This document shows positions 16,118-24,246 of a stretch of 64,000 nucleotides of DNA, piece by piece; within the stretch, counting starts at the first letter, position 1; every line of letters starts with the position of its first letter. The DNA is from JASHPR01 sp963833885 (GTDB lineage: Bacteria; Actinomycetota; Actinomycetes; Streptosporangiales; Streptosporangiaceae): positions 186,001 through 250,000 of the forward strand of contig CAWHZU010000011.1 in the NCBI GenBank assembly GCA_963833885.1. Direction: 5' to 3'. The translations under genes and the position numbers were made by a program. The notes under the pieces were generated by a model that was not told where the DNA came from, searched no databases, and saw nothing but the letters and a program-made list of their open reading frames with translations.

Positions 16118-17083
16118 ATGCGGATCGCGGTGCTCGCCGTGCCGGACCTGTTCGACTCCGGGCTGAGCGCCGTCCTGGACATCCTGGCCACCGCGAATGC
16201 CCTGCGCGCCGACGTGGCCACCTCCGTACCCCCGTTCGACGTCACCGTGACCGGCACCGAAGCCTCGGTGCGCACCGGACACGGGCTGCGCCTGGCCACC
16301 ACGCCGCTGACGGAGCTGGACACCGTCCCCGACCTGCTGGTCATGCCAGCGGTCGGCTGCGACCTCAGGTCGCCGCGGCAGGTCGTGGACATCGTGCGGA
16401 ACCATCCCGCACTGGCTCACCTCGCGGCCCTGTACGCGGCCGGCAGCGACCTGGCGGCGGCGTGCACCGGGACGTTCTTCCTGGCCGAGGCCGGCGTGCT
16501 CGACGGCCTCCTGGCCACCACCAGCTGGTGGCTGGGCCCTGCCTTCCGCCGCCGCTACACCGCCGTGCGGCTCGACGAGAGCCGGACTCTTGCCCGCGAC
16601 GGGCGGGTCACCACCGCGGGCGCCGCGTTCGCGCACATAGACCTGGCGCTGTCGATCGTGGCACAGGAGAGCCCGACGCTGGCCGATCTGGTCGCCCGCT
16701 ACCTGGTGATCGGCGACCGCCCGTCCCAGGCCATCTCCGCCGTCCCGTCGCATCTGGCCGGCCACGACCCGGTGGTGACCGCATTCGAGCGGTGGGTCCG
16801 CGACCACATCGCCGACCCGTTGCAGATCAGCCGCGCGGCGGCCGCGATCGGCGTCAGCGAGCGCACCCTGCAGCGCACCACCGCAGCCGTGCTGGGCATG
16901 TCGCCCATCGACTTCGTCCACCAGATCCGGCTGGACGAGGCGACCTTCCTGCTCCGCACGACCAGCCAGACGGTCGACGCCATCGCCGCAGCCATCGGCT
17001 ACCAGAACACCAGCACGCTGCGCGCCCTGGTCCGGCGGCGGCGCGGCACCACCATCAGCGCGCTACGCCAGGCTCCGGGGTGA
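16118..17083 (+). CDS. GlxA-type AraC-family regulator (DJ-1/PfpI domain plus HTH)
   Basis: The 321-residue protein has an N-terminal class I glutamine amidotransferase-like (DJ-1/PfpI) domain with the nucleophile-elbow region DLAAACTGTFFLAEAGVLDG. A C-terminal AraC double helix-turn-helix follows, with ISRAAAAIGVSERTLQRTTA and VDAIAAAIGYQNTSTLRALV. Members usually sense a small molecule with the N-terminal domain and activate neighbouring genes. It faces the ABM gene at 15724. Its 3' end is joined directly to the integrase remnant on the other strand, a probable deletion junction. Confidence 0.88.
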   Translation: MRIAVLAVPDLFDSGLSAVLDILATANALRADVATSVPPFDVTVTGTEASVRTGHGLRLATTPLTELDTVPDLLVMPAVGCDLRSPRQVVDIVRNHPALAHLAALYAAGSDLAAACTGTFFLAEAGVLDGLLATTSWWLGPAFRRRYTAVRLDESRTLARDGRVTTAGAAFAHIDLALSIVAQESPTLADLVARYLVIGDRPSQAISAVPSHLAGHDPVVTAFERWVRDHIADPLQISRAAAAIGVSERTLQRTTAAVLGMSPIDFVHQIRLDEATFLLRTTSQTVDAIAAAIGYQNTSTLRALVRRRRGTTISALRQAPG

Positions 17084-17358
17084 CGATCGTCCGCACGGTG
17101 GGGATCCTCACACCGCGGCACGGGTGAATATAGGTGACCTGGTCGTTAAGCGCTGTCGTGAAAATAGAGCTGAGGATCGAGCTTTTTCAGTACTGGATCG
17201 TCCACGCCGACCGGCCTTCGCGCTGCATCTGGGCGATCCATTCCCGGATATGCTCGGGGAATATGTCGGCCATCCGTATTGGTCCTAGCGCCGGAAGAAT
17301 GAAGGCACCCAGGTAAGCGGCCTTGTGCGTTTTCGTGGGCAGGGGTGGGGCACACGCT
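17063..17358 (-). pseudogene. Tyrosine recombinase (phage-type integrase), N-terminal remnant
   Basis: Read leftwards from about 17358, the product gives TKTHKAAYLGAFILPALGPI, RMADIFPEHIREWIAQM and QREGRSAWTIQY. A TGA stop at about 17187 follows, then in the same frame KSSILSSIFTTALNDQV, YIHPCRGVRIPTV and RTIVTPE. This is the SAM-like core-binding domain and linker of an actinobacterial tyrosine recombinase. It carries one in-frame stop, and everything after RTIVTPE (the catalytic domain) is lost where it meets the 3' end of the AraC-type gene. It lies about 1 kb inside the right-hand tRNA repeat, as expected for the element's own integrase. Confidence 0.75.
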
Positions 17359-17523
17359 GGGCAAGGTACCCATAGGGCGGGGTGCCGATGTGCCGGTGCC
17401 CCGCACGCTCGCCCCGGAAAGCTGACCGGCCGACCTTCTGCCCGTGGCGATCGAGGCGCTCGACGCCGGTGCCTCGACGTTCTGAGCACAGCTCGGTCTG
17501 CTGTGCGGCGCGTGCCCGATGCT

Positions 17524-17885
17524 TCGTTGCGGCAGCTAATGCTGGAGATCGTCGGGCAGGAGCCGGAACCACTTATGGGGGGTGAGGGGGTGCATCGCTC
17601 GGAAGTCGCGCCGGTCGAGTGTGAGCACGGCGTCGGTCCGGTACTGGGCTGCGAGCGCCACATTGACTGCGTCAGCTAGGTCCAAGTCGAGGCTGGCGTA
17701 CTGCTTCTGGACTAGGCGCGCGGTGTCGAGGATCTCGATGCCGATTTCGGGGATCTGAAATCGCGTCTCGCGGGCCTGGGCAATGACGAAATCAATGATC
17801 ATGGTCCGGGCACGGGATCCGAAGCGGGCCTTGGCCAGGTGATCAACCTCGGTGAGCACGAGCGGCGAGATGATCACCGTTCCTG
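17524..17885 (+). repeat. First copy of a ~355-bp direct repeat covering the 3' part of vapC
   Basis: The segment starting TTGCGGCAG and ending GATGATCACCGT recurs in the same orientation at 26725-27077 at roughly 90 percent identity by eye. Here it forms the 3' part of the intact toxin gene. The distant copy is a fragment. The two copies flank about 9 kb including the right-hand tRNA repeat, the SGNH gene and the DyP operon. Confidence 0.75.
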
Positions 17886-17976
17886 CTTGCTGCAAGATTT
17901 CCTGGCATGCTGCGGACTCGCGGGCGTTGCGGTCGGAGGCGGCAATAATGCCGGAGGTGTCGGCGACGACAATCAC
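17536..17976 (-). CDS. vapC: VapC-like PIN-domain ribonuclease toxin
   Basis: This 146-residue PIN domain protein keeps the acidic residues of the active site: Asp in VVADTSGI (residue 6), Glu in LTEVDHLAKA, Asp in DLADAVNVALA, and Asp in LTLDRRDF. VapC toxins cleave RNA in a metal-dependent way and are neutralised by a cognate antitoxin. GTG 17976 is chosen because PIN domains begin with this strand and because it overlaps the antitoxin stop by 4 nt. The antitoxin gene lies immediately upstream. It sits near the right end of the presumed island, where such modules stabilise mobile DNA. Confidence 0.88.
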   Translation of the reverse strand: MIVVADTSGIIAASDRNARESAACQEILQQAGTVIISPLVLTEVDHLAKARFGSRARTMIIDFVIAQARETRFQIPEIGIEILDTARLVQKQYASLDLDLADAVNVALAAQYRTDAVLTLDRRDFRAMHPLTPHKWFRLLPDDLQH

Positions 17977-18212
17977 GAGCTGGCGGCTGCCCGGGCGACC
18001 GTCTCGGTGACCTCGTCGCTGGTAGCAGTCTTGCCGGTTCCGTCGAAGGTGGGCCAGTTGAGGGAACTGTCCCATACTCGGTTGCTCATCGCTGCCAGGT
18101 GGATGCCTTCACGGATGATCTCTGCCTCGGGTACGCCTCGCCGGGCAGCGATCTCCTTGATCAGCGCAAGATCGTCGGTGTCTGCGTAGACGTTCGTCCT
18201 TCTAAGCGACAT
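17973..18212 (-). CDS. vapB: Ribbon-helix-helix antitoxin (VapB-like)
   Basis: The 79-residue protein opens with a ribbon-helix-helix DNA-binding fold (LRRTNVYADTDDLALIKEIA, then GVPEAEIIREGIHLA) and ends with a flexible toxin-binding tail (SLNWPTFDGTGKTA). The last four bases overlap the toxin start. This is the standard antitoxin-first order, and the product would bind the toxin and repress its own promoter. Just upstream, 18213-18230 is relatively AT-rich. Confidence 0.82.
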   Translation of the reverse strand: MSLRRTNVYADTDDLALIKEIAARRGVPEAEIIREGIHLAAMSNRVWDSSLNWPTFDGTGKTATSDEVTETVARAAASS

Positions 18213-18364
18213 GTACCGATGCTAGCACACGTCCATATCCTGACAGCGTCGCTACGCCACCTTAAATCCGGCGTCCAGGCAGCGTCAGGATGTTGTTGAC
18301 GGACGTTACTTGACTAGCGGAGTCTGGTGCCGGCCTGGGTTGAACTGTGACGGCGGTTCTCTCT

Positions 18365-18456
18365 GCGGTAGCGCCGGTTCAAATCCAGTCGGGGCTACAA
18401 GTGAAGTAGCAGTTCAAGGGCCTGATCGCCGGTAGCGGCGGTCGGGCCTTGATCAT
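18365..18456 (+). repeat. Right copy of 92-bp tRNA-Glu repeat, candidate attR
   Basis: It is identical to 42-133 except for two bases, and contains the tRNA 3' half from the anticodon stem plus the terminator hairpin. The sequence upstream of it (18300-18364) does not form the 5' half of a tRNA, so this is not a second functional tRNA gene. It marks the right edge of an 18.2-kb segment bounded on the left by the intact tRNA. Confidence 0.8.
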
Positions 18457-18523
18457 CCGTCCGTCGTTTGTCCGTGGAGTTCACCGTCACTGGACGGCAG
18501 CGGGCGCAACAGAATAATCACCC

Positions 18524-18844
18524 TCAGTACAGTCTTGGTGTCAGTGCAGCGGCTCCGGTGAACAGGACGACGGCACTGGCCATCAGGCCGCGAAACCACT
18601 GCATGCGGCCAGTGCCATCCAAGCGAGGGGTCACTGCCGTGACCGCGATCTCCGCCGACACCCCCACCGGCACGCCCACCCACACCCAGGTCTTACTGCG
18701 CTCTGTTGGCCATTCGTGCTCACCCAGGACATGCGCGCCGCCGGCTAGGTCTGGCCTTGCGCGACTTCTGGCGGCACCTGCTGACCCATCCTCGGTCAGG
18801 CCCTCCCAGGCTCGGGCAAGGGTGAAGTACTCGATTTGGTGCAT
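18524..18844 (-). CDS. Possible small membrane protein, unknown
   Basis: A 106-residue reading frame with two hydrophobic stretches in its C-terminal half (TWVWVGVPVGVSAEIAVTAV and FRGLMASAVVLFTGAAALTP) starting MHQIEYFTLARAWEGLTEDG. I do not recognise it. It may be real, or a remnant in the otherwise gene-poor 18213-19068 interval, which holds only the right tRNA repeat. No convincing ribosome-binding site is visible. Confidence 0.3.
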   Translation of the reverse strand: MHQIEYFTLARAWEGLTEDGSAGAARSRARPDLAGGAHVLGEHEWPTERSKTWVWVGVPVGVSAEIAVTAVTPRLDGTGRMQWFRGLMASAVVLFTGAAALTPRLY

Positions 18845-19068
18845 CAGCTACGGCAGCGTCTCGGCTCGTTTCCCGGTCATGAGCCGCATCGTACTCAAGC
18901 CCTCTGCCCACGCCTGGGTGCCGCGGCATGCCGACGGATCAGGCCTCGGCCCAGAGTCTCGCAATCCCTTTCTGTTCTTGGCATCGGCAGAGAACCTGGC
19001 CACATCAGGCGCTGCCAGAGTGTCATGCCGCTTCTTCTCGGCATCCCGCTGGCGGGGTGCGGCCAGGG

Positions 19069-20235
19069 TTAGCGGTGCCGTGCGCGGTCTTGGCGGAAGA
19101 TGGCCAGGTCGATGGCGTCGGCGAGTGCGCGGGCTCCGGCGTCGGAGGGGTGGAGGCCGTCTCCGGAGTCGTAGCCGGAGGCTATGCGGGTGGGGTCGCC
19201 TGGGTCGGCGAGCGCTGCGGCGAAGTCGGCGACCGGCCATTCGCGCTGGCTGGTGATGGCGCGGTTCACGGCCTGGCGGATGTCCTCGTTGCCGTCGGCG
19301 CGGATGGCGTCGACGCGGGCCGCGAGGATCGGGGTGAGGGTGCCGAGGACCGGCTGGATGCCTTGCTGGGACGCTCGGCGGGCGAGGCTGAACAGGGCGT
19401 CGCTGATTGCCCCGGCTGTCGGCTGCGGGCCGCCGAAGACGGCGGGCAGGATGATGTCGTTGAGGCCGCCCGTGATGATGACGTGGGTGGCTTCGCCGAT
19501 GCTGAGGACGTCGCGGGTGAGCCGCTCGGTCATCGGCGGTCCTACCCGGGGCAGCAGCAGCCGGTTGGCGCTGAGCCCGGTGTTCAGGACGACCGCGCTG
19601 CCCAAGCCGACGGTGAGCATCCTGGCCTGCAGGTGGTCCGGGTAGCGCTGTTCTCCGTCGATGGTGGTGCCGTCGCCTCTGGTGATCGAGTCGCCGAAGG
19701 CCACGATCACCGGGCCGTCCGCCGGCGCGTCGGTCAGGACCCGCGTGATCCAGTACAGGGAGGAAAAGGACTGCGGGCCGTCGGGGCCGGCGAGCTGGTC
19801 CCGGGCGGCCTGGTTGCCGGGCGCGGCGTAGCCGGTGCGCTGGGCGGAGTGCAGGAACGCGGCTGGGCCGGCGGTGCCGGCGACGTAGCAGGTCACCGCG
19901 ATCTCTTCGCCGGCCGCCACCGGCAGCTGGACCGGGTCGCTGGCCGCGGTCTGGCCGGGCGGGATCTCCCAGCGGGCGCTCCCGCGGAGCGTAGTGGTCC
20001 GGGGCGGCTTTCCTTGCGCGCCGCTGACCGCTGCCGTGTCGATCACCAGCGGGGTTTGCCCGAACTCGTTGCTCAGCACCAGTCGCAGCCTGCTGCCGCC
20101 GCGCCGCAGGCGCACGGCCTGCCGTATCGTCTGGTCGCGAAAGGACTGCGGCTGGGCCAGGAACGCCGGCGTGTCAGCGGGGTCTGCCAGCGCGCTGGCA
20201 TAGGCCGTAGTCCAGGTAGTAACGGGGATGCTCAT
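19069..20235 (-). CDS. SGNH/GDSL-family hydrolase, cytoplasmic form
   Basis: The 388-residue protein has an N-terminal beta-rich domain (RQAVRLRRGGSRLRLVLSNE, VDAAVSGA-like strands). The SGNH hydrolase domain follows: block I VIVAFGDSITRGDGT with nucleophile Ser183, block II Gly in LNTGLSANRL, block III VIITGGLNDI (Asn in GLND), and block V DGLHPSDAGARALADA with the Asp-His pair. Such enzymes are esterases or lipases acting on acyl or acetyl esters of sugars and lipids. Members with this layout are usually secreted, but no signal peptide is seen here (MSIPVTTWTTAYASAL). It is transcribed alone, away from the neighbouring scar. Confidence 0.88.
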   Translation of the reverse strand: MSIPVTTWTTAYASALADPADTPAFLAQPQSFRDQTIRQAVRLRRGGSRLRLVLSNEFGQTPLVIDTAAVSGAQGKPPRTTTLRGSARWEIPPGQTAASDPVQLPVAAGEEIAVTCYVAGTAGPAAFLHSAQRTGYAAPGNQAARDQLAGPDGPQSFSSLYWITRVLTDAPADGPVIVAFGDSITRGDGTTIDGEQRYPDHLQARMLTVGLGSAVVLNTGLSANRLLLPRVGPPMTERLTRDVLSIGEATHVIITGGLNDIILPAVFGGPQPTAGAISDALFSLARRASQQGIQPVLGTLTPILAARVDAIRADGNEDIRQAVNRAITSQREWPVADFAAALADPGDPTRIASGYDSGDGLHPSDAGARALADAIDLAIFRQDRARHR

Positions 20236-20321
20236 TGTAATCGGTTTCCTTTCCTGGCTTGTGTGCTCGAGGCAGCCTGCCTACATTCAGGGAGACCCCG
20301 TGAGAACGGGAAAGGAATCGC

Positions 20322-20661
20322 TCAGAAGCCGAACACGGTGACCAGGCTCGGGTCGCCGAAGGAGGAGATCCGGCGGATGCCCGCGCCGGTGACGGTAAGC
20401 ACGCAGATTCCGTACGGTTGGTAGTTCCCGCCGGAGTCACGGGTGTAGGCCGCTGCGGGAGGCTGCCCGTTGGCGCTGGTGGCCAGCATGCGCCAGTGAC
20501 CAGCTGATCCCAGGAGCCCGCTGCGCAGGAACGGCATGCAGGTCTTGCGGCCGGCGAACCAGGTACGCAGCGGCGTCGCCTCTATGACGGCGTCCTCTGT
20601 CAGGAGCCGCTCCAGCGGCTGCGTCGGCATTCTCAAACGCCGCGATGTACTGGTCGAGGAG
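20322..20661 (-). pseudogene. C-terminal SnoaL-like domain of an ECF sigma factor, truncated
   Basis: Two frames together read LLDQYIAAFENADAA, then RLLTEDAVIEATPLRTWFAG, PFLRSGLLGSAGHWRMLATS, ANGQPPAAAYTRDSGG and VTGAGIRRISSFGDPSLVTVFGF. This is the NTF2/SnoaL-like tail fused to sigma domains in the ECF subgroup of the SigJ/TIGR02960 type. The DNA-binding and core-binding regions are missing and there is one frameshift near 20620. Its 5' end abuts an integrase fragment at 20660, so the gene was cut there by recombination. Confidence 0.72.
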
Positions 20662-20734
20662 CGTGCAGGCACCGCTGGGTGGTCATGATCGAGGCGTGGC
20701 CGAGGCGCTCCTTCACGACCTGCAGGTCAGCTCC
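20660..20734 (-). pseudogene. C-terminal tip of a tyrosine recombinase
   Basis: The frame reads GADLQVVKERLGHASIMTTQ then RCLHA. This is the last conserved block of phage-type integrases, with the catalytic His in LGHASIMTT; the expected tyrosine is replaced by Cys (RCLH versus RYLH). Only about 25 residues remain, spliced between two unrelated gene fragments. It is in an order that cannot be the continuation of the remnant at 17063-17358 (the C-terminal part lies upstream on the minus strand), so it is from another copy or was rearranged. Confidence 0.65.
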
Positions 20735-20911
20735 GCCGGCGGCGGAGCGGCCGACCGCGCCGAGCCCGGTGCACTCGATGACGACATCGACGTCAACGTC
20801 GATGTCGGCGGCGTCACCGGAATGGTACCGGGCGCCGAAGTCCTCCACGAGATCGCGTTTCGGGCCGGCGTGCGCGAGGTCGATGACGTGCATCTGGTGA
20901 CTGTCATCGCG
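20735..20911 (-). pseudogene. Fragment of a zinc-type (MDR) glucose/alcohol dehydrogenase
   Basis: The minus-strand frame reads QMHVIDLAHAGPKRDLVEDF, then GARYHSGDAAD and DVVIECTGLGAVG. This is the NAD(P)-binding Rossmann part of medium-chain glucose 1-dehydrogenase-like enzymes (VHVxDLAxDGPKxxLVxxLGA...YHSG...DVVIECTG). Both the N-terminal catalytic domain and the C terminus are missing. It reads in frame directly into the integrase tip, so an 86-codon hybrid frame (20633-20893) exists by chance of recombination. Confidence 0.6.
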
Positions 20912-21002
20912 CGCAAATGCGCATCGTCGCGCCCGGCTGTCGCGTCCGCCTCATCCGCCAGGGGTGATGACGGGCCGTGGCCGGGATCCGGATGATCGAG
21001 TC

Positions 21003-22457
21003 ATGACCTCGTCGCCGCCTCAGCTGCTCGACGTCGTGGTCGTCGGCGCAGGACCCGCGGGGGTAGTCGCGGCGCTCCGTGCGGCCCGTCTGGGAGCCAG
21101 CACGGCGCTGATCACCCGCGATCAGTTCGGGGGAATGGCCGCGAACGACGGGCCCGTGCCGGTGCGCACGCTGGCCCAGGCGGCCCGGCTGATCCGCGAG
21201 GCCAGGCAGCTCCCGCTCTTCGGGATCGCGGGCGGCGAACCCTCGCTCGACTACGCTCGGCTGCTAGCCCGCGTTCGCGACGTGACCGCCGACGCACGCC
21301 AGCACACGCTGCTGCGCGACGATCTGGAGCGCGCCGGGGTGAGCATCTACGAGCAGGCCGGCACTGCGCGCTTCGTCAACGCCCACACGGTCGACAGCGA
21401 CAACGCGCCGCGGCTTCGGGCAGACAAGGTCATCCTCTGCACTGGAGGAGCCTCACGGCCGTTGGCGGTTCCCGGCTTCGACCTGACCGCGACACACAGC
21501 GACGCGTGGCGCCTTTCCTCGGTGCCGCCGTCGCTGGTCGTGATCGGCGCTGGCGCGACCGGCGTGCAGGTGGCATCGATCTTCAACGCGTTCGGCTCAC
21601 GGGTTTATCTCGTTGAGATCGCTCCCCGCATCTTGATGAGTGAGGACCAAGAGGTCTCCGAAGCGGTCACTGCCGCCATGGCGGCGTCCGGCGTCCAAGT
21701 GCTCGCGGACGCCGGGACGATCGACCGCTTCGAGCGCTGTGCGACCGGCGTGCGGCTCATTCACTCGACAAGCGATGGGCAGCACAGCATCGACGCCACG
21801 CTGGCCGTGGTGGCGGCCGGATGGGTCGCGGCCACCGCCGGGCTGGGCCTCGACCGGGCCGGGGTGCAGACGGACCGGCGCGGATACGTCCAGGTCGACG
21901 CGCAGTTGCGCACGATCGTGCCGCACGTCTTCGCCGCCGGCGACGTCACCGGGCGCGCGCTGGTCGTGCACGAGGCGGTCCGCGAGGGGCTAGTGGCCGC
22001 GACCAATGCCGTCCTCGGAGCAGCCATGGTCCTGCCTCCCCGGGTGAGCCCCATCGGCAGCTTCACGGACCCCGAGTACGCCTCGGCGGGACTGACCGAG
22101 GCGGCAGCCCGGGAGAACCGCGAGGTGGTCGCGACGACGGTACGCTTCGACTCGCTCCCGCGACCGATCATCGATGGCCGCCAGACGGGGTTCTGCAAGC
22201 TGGTCGTCGACCGCGAACTCCATACGATTCTGGGCTGCCACGTCGTGGGGGAGCGCGCGGTCGAGCTCGCGCAGCTGGCAGCGACAGCGATGGCCGCGAA
22301 GATGCCCGTCGAGGAACTGGCATTGGTCCCGTTCTCGTTTCCCACCTACGCGAACGCCCTGGGCCGCGCGGCGATCCTCGCCGCGATCGAACTCGATCAC
22401 ACCGGAATGTGGGCCGTTGATCATTTCGAAACGGCAGTGGAGGCCGGCGTTGCCTGA
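21003..22457 (+). CDS. FAD-dependent NAD(P)-disulfide-oxidoreductase-like protein lacking the redox disulfide
   Basis: About 484 residues. FAD-binding GxGxxG (VVVVGAGPAGVVAALRAARLG), an NAD(P)-binding GxGxxG (LVVIGAGATGVQVASIFNAF), the second FAD motif (HVFAAGDVTGRALVVHEAV) and a C-terminal dimerisation domain (IGSFTDPEYASAGLTE, LGCHVVGERAVELAQ) place it with pyridine nucleotide-disulfide oxidoreductases. Where class I members have GGTCxxxGCxPSK it reads GGMAANDGPVPVRTL, so there is no active disulfide. It would act as a flavin-only oxidase or reductase. It is the first gene of the DyP operon. ATG 21003 is preferred over 20964 since the fold starts 8 residues later. Confidence 0.85.
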   Translation: MTSSPPQLLDVVVVGAGPAGVVAALRAARLGASTALITRDQFGGMAANDGPVPVRTLAQAARLIREARQLPLFGIAGGEPSLDYARLLARVRDVTADARQHTLLRDDLERAGVSIYEQAGTARFVNAHTVDSDNAPRLRADKVILCTGGASRPLAVPGFDLTATHSDAWRLSSVPPSLVVIGAGATGVQVASIFNAFGSRVYLVEIAPRILMSEDQEVSEAVTAAMAASGVQVLADAGTIDRFERCATGVRLIHSTSDGQHSIDATLAVVAAGWVAATAGLGLDRAGVQTDRRGYVQVDAQLRTIVPHVFAAGDVTGRALVVHEAVREGLVAATNAVLGAAMVLPPRVSPIGSFTDPEYASAGLTEAAARENREVVATTVRFDSLPRPIIDGRQTGFCKLVVDRELHTILGCHVVGERAVELAQLAATAMAAKMPVEELALVPFSFPTYANALGRAAILAAIELDHTGMWAVDHFETAVEAGVA

Positions 22458-22515
22458 GCTCGCTGCGGGCGCACGCGGTATCAGGACCACGCCCTTACCG
22501 AATAGGAGAAAGATC

Positions 22516-23061
22516 TTGGCAACCCCTCCAGCAGGAACGCCCCGGCCGGGCGTCCAGGTCGGCTCCACGAGCGAATTCAGCTTGTTCTTCCGCGTCAGGC
22601 CAGGCCACGAGAATGACCTGCGGGAAGCGGTCGAGGCGCTGCAGGACAGTCCCGGCTACCGGCCAGGGGACTACGACCTGCCGATCGCGGTCATTCACGA
22701 AGCCAGGTTCGTGCTGTTCGACGGGGACACGCGGCTGCTCTTCGCGACGAGCTTCGATGGCCCGTGGGACGCCTACATGGAGGACTTCGCGTCCAAGCCG
22801 ATGCAGCTTTTCGATGCGATCTTCCGGCACGTCGACGGCTACGAGGGCCTCCCGGACCTCACCGCGGTGAAGGATTTCATCTTGAGCGCCCAGGTCACCG
22901 CCGGAGCCTACACCCGGAATTACCCCGGCACGGTGAAGGAGATCCGCAAGGCGCTGCGGGTGAACGAGGCCTTCCAGCAGGTGCTCGACGATCCCGGTGC
23001 CGCGGACGCGCTGCTGCACCCCGCGCTGAAACCGCTGCTTGACGAGGCCGCAGACGCTTAG
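22516..23061 (+). CDS. Conserved hypothetical protein, dimeric alpha/beta-barrel-like
   Basis: The 181-residue protein starts at TTG 22516 with TAGGAGA 9 bases upstream. Segments such as EFSLFFRVRPGHENDLREAV, PIAVIHEARFVLFDGDTRLL and FATSFDGPWDAYMEDFAS look like one ferredoxin-like unit, as in ABM and DyP-type barrels. The helical tail includes GTVKEIRKALRVNEAFQQVL. I do not recognise a named family. It lies between the flavoprotein and the DUF4331 gene with short gaps and so probably works with the DyP peroxidase; its fold would be related to the peroxidase domain. Confidence 0.65.
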   Translation: MATPPAGTPRPGVQVGSTSEFSLFFRVRPGHENDLREAVEALQDSPGYRPGDYDLPIAVIHEARFVLFDGDTRLLFATSFDGPWDAYMEDFASKPMQLFDAIFRHVDGYEGLPDLTAVKDFILSAQVTAGAYTRNYPGTVKEIRKALRVNEAFQQVLDDPGAADALLHPALKPLLDEAADA

Positions 23062-23105
23062 GCGGGCTGCGGCGAGCGAACCGTGAACCCAACGGAAGGC
23101 GGGCG

Positions 23106-24246
23106 ATGTCGCATCACATCTCCGGGCCGCGCGCCGCGGCCGAGCCGATCGCGGACATCACGGACCTTGTACGCGTTCCCGAGTCCCGAGCACCCGGGCC
23201 GTCTGGTCCTGGTGCTGAACACGATGCCGTTCGCGCCGCCGTCGGCGGTCTTCTCCGACGGGCTGATCTACCGCTTCCGGCTGCGGCCGCTCACCGCGAG
23301 CGACCGGGAGGATGGGGCGCCGTTCGCCGCGGGCGGCGAAGAGATGGTGATCGACTGCGCGTTCTCGGCCCCCGCGGGCGGACACGGCGCGAACGACCCA
23401 GGGCAAGAAGGCACATGCTCGGTGCCGACCGGCCGGGCGGTCTCGATCAGGGTGAACGACGAGCATGGCGGCCAGGCCCACGGCGTTCGTGTGTTCGCCG
23501 GCCTACGGTGGGATCCGTTCATCATGGATGCGGCCGCGGCGCTGAAGACGATCGCCACGGGCAAGCTCGCGTTCACCGATCCGGGCGTGATCTACCTTGA
23601 CGGCAAGAACGTCCTCAGCCTGGTGGTCGAGGTCGACCGCGCCGGGCTCCCCGGCGGTGCTCAGCTGGTCGGCGTGGTCGCGGAGACGCTGACGCGCGGC
23701 AGCCTCAGCGTCCGCCTCGAGCGTGTCGGGCGGCCCGAGGTGCCCAACCTGATGCTCGCACCGAAGCAGTTCGACCCGGTGAACCGCGACCTCGAGATCC
23801 GTGACCTGTACAACATGGACGACGCGTTTCACCTCAGCCGCGCTTACGAGGGCGCGTACCGGGCCCGGCTGAACGCGAATCTGGCGTTCTGGGACAGCCT
23901 GGACGGCAAGACCGACTGGCCGGCCCGCGAGGACGGCGCGCACCCGCTGACCGAGCTCATCCTCGCGGACTTCCTCGTCGTCGACGTCACTATGCCGTAC
24001 GCGGAGCAGGGTTCGTTCCTGGAGATCGAGCTCGCCGCCAGGCGCGGGGAAGCTCACCGGACCTGCGGTGGCCGGGCGCTCAACGACGATGTGATGGACA
24101 CGATCTTCACGCTGCTCGTGAACGCAGGGAACGGGCCCGTCATCCGCGACGGCGTCGATCAGGCGACCACGCCCGCCTCGCGCGTGTTCCCCTACCTGGC
24201 GCCCCCGAATCCCGACCCCCCGGAGGCTCCCCGCCATGTGCAGTGA
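23106..24246 (+). pseudogene. DUF4331-family protein with a 1-base frameshift
   Basis: ATG 23106 opens with MSHHISGPRAAAEPIADITD, the typical DUF4331 opening (MSHH..., followed by DxTDLYxF). After about 20 residues the frame shifts by one base near 23168: YAFPSPEHPGRLVLVLNTMP continues in another frame to the stop at 24246. Later landmarks are GLRWDPFIMD, DPGVIYLDGKNVLSLVVEVD and DFLVVDVTMPY. The total of about 380 residues agrees with the family. Apart from the single extra T the gene is intact, so this is either a fresh mutation or a base-calling indel. The stop overlaps the DyP start by 11 bp. The function of DUF4331 is unknown. Confidence 0.8.

Noticed and set aside
18300..18440. Second tRNA-Glu gene
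   Set aside because: Only the 3' half is present; upstream sequence does not form the D arm, acceptor 5' strand or anticodon arm.
18468..20424. Long plus-strand ORF across the SGNH hydrolase (18928-20424)
   Set aside because: Its translation is low-complexity Gly/Arg/Asp text and it is the antisense of a well-conserved enzyme.
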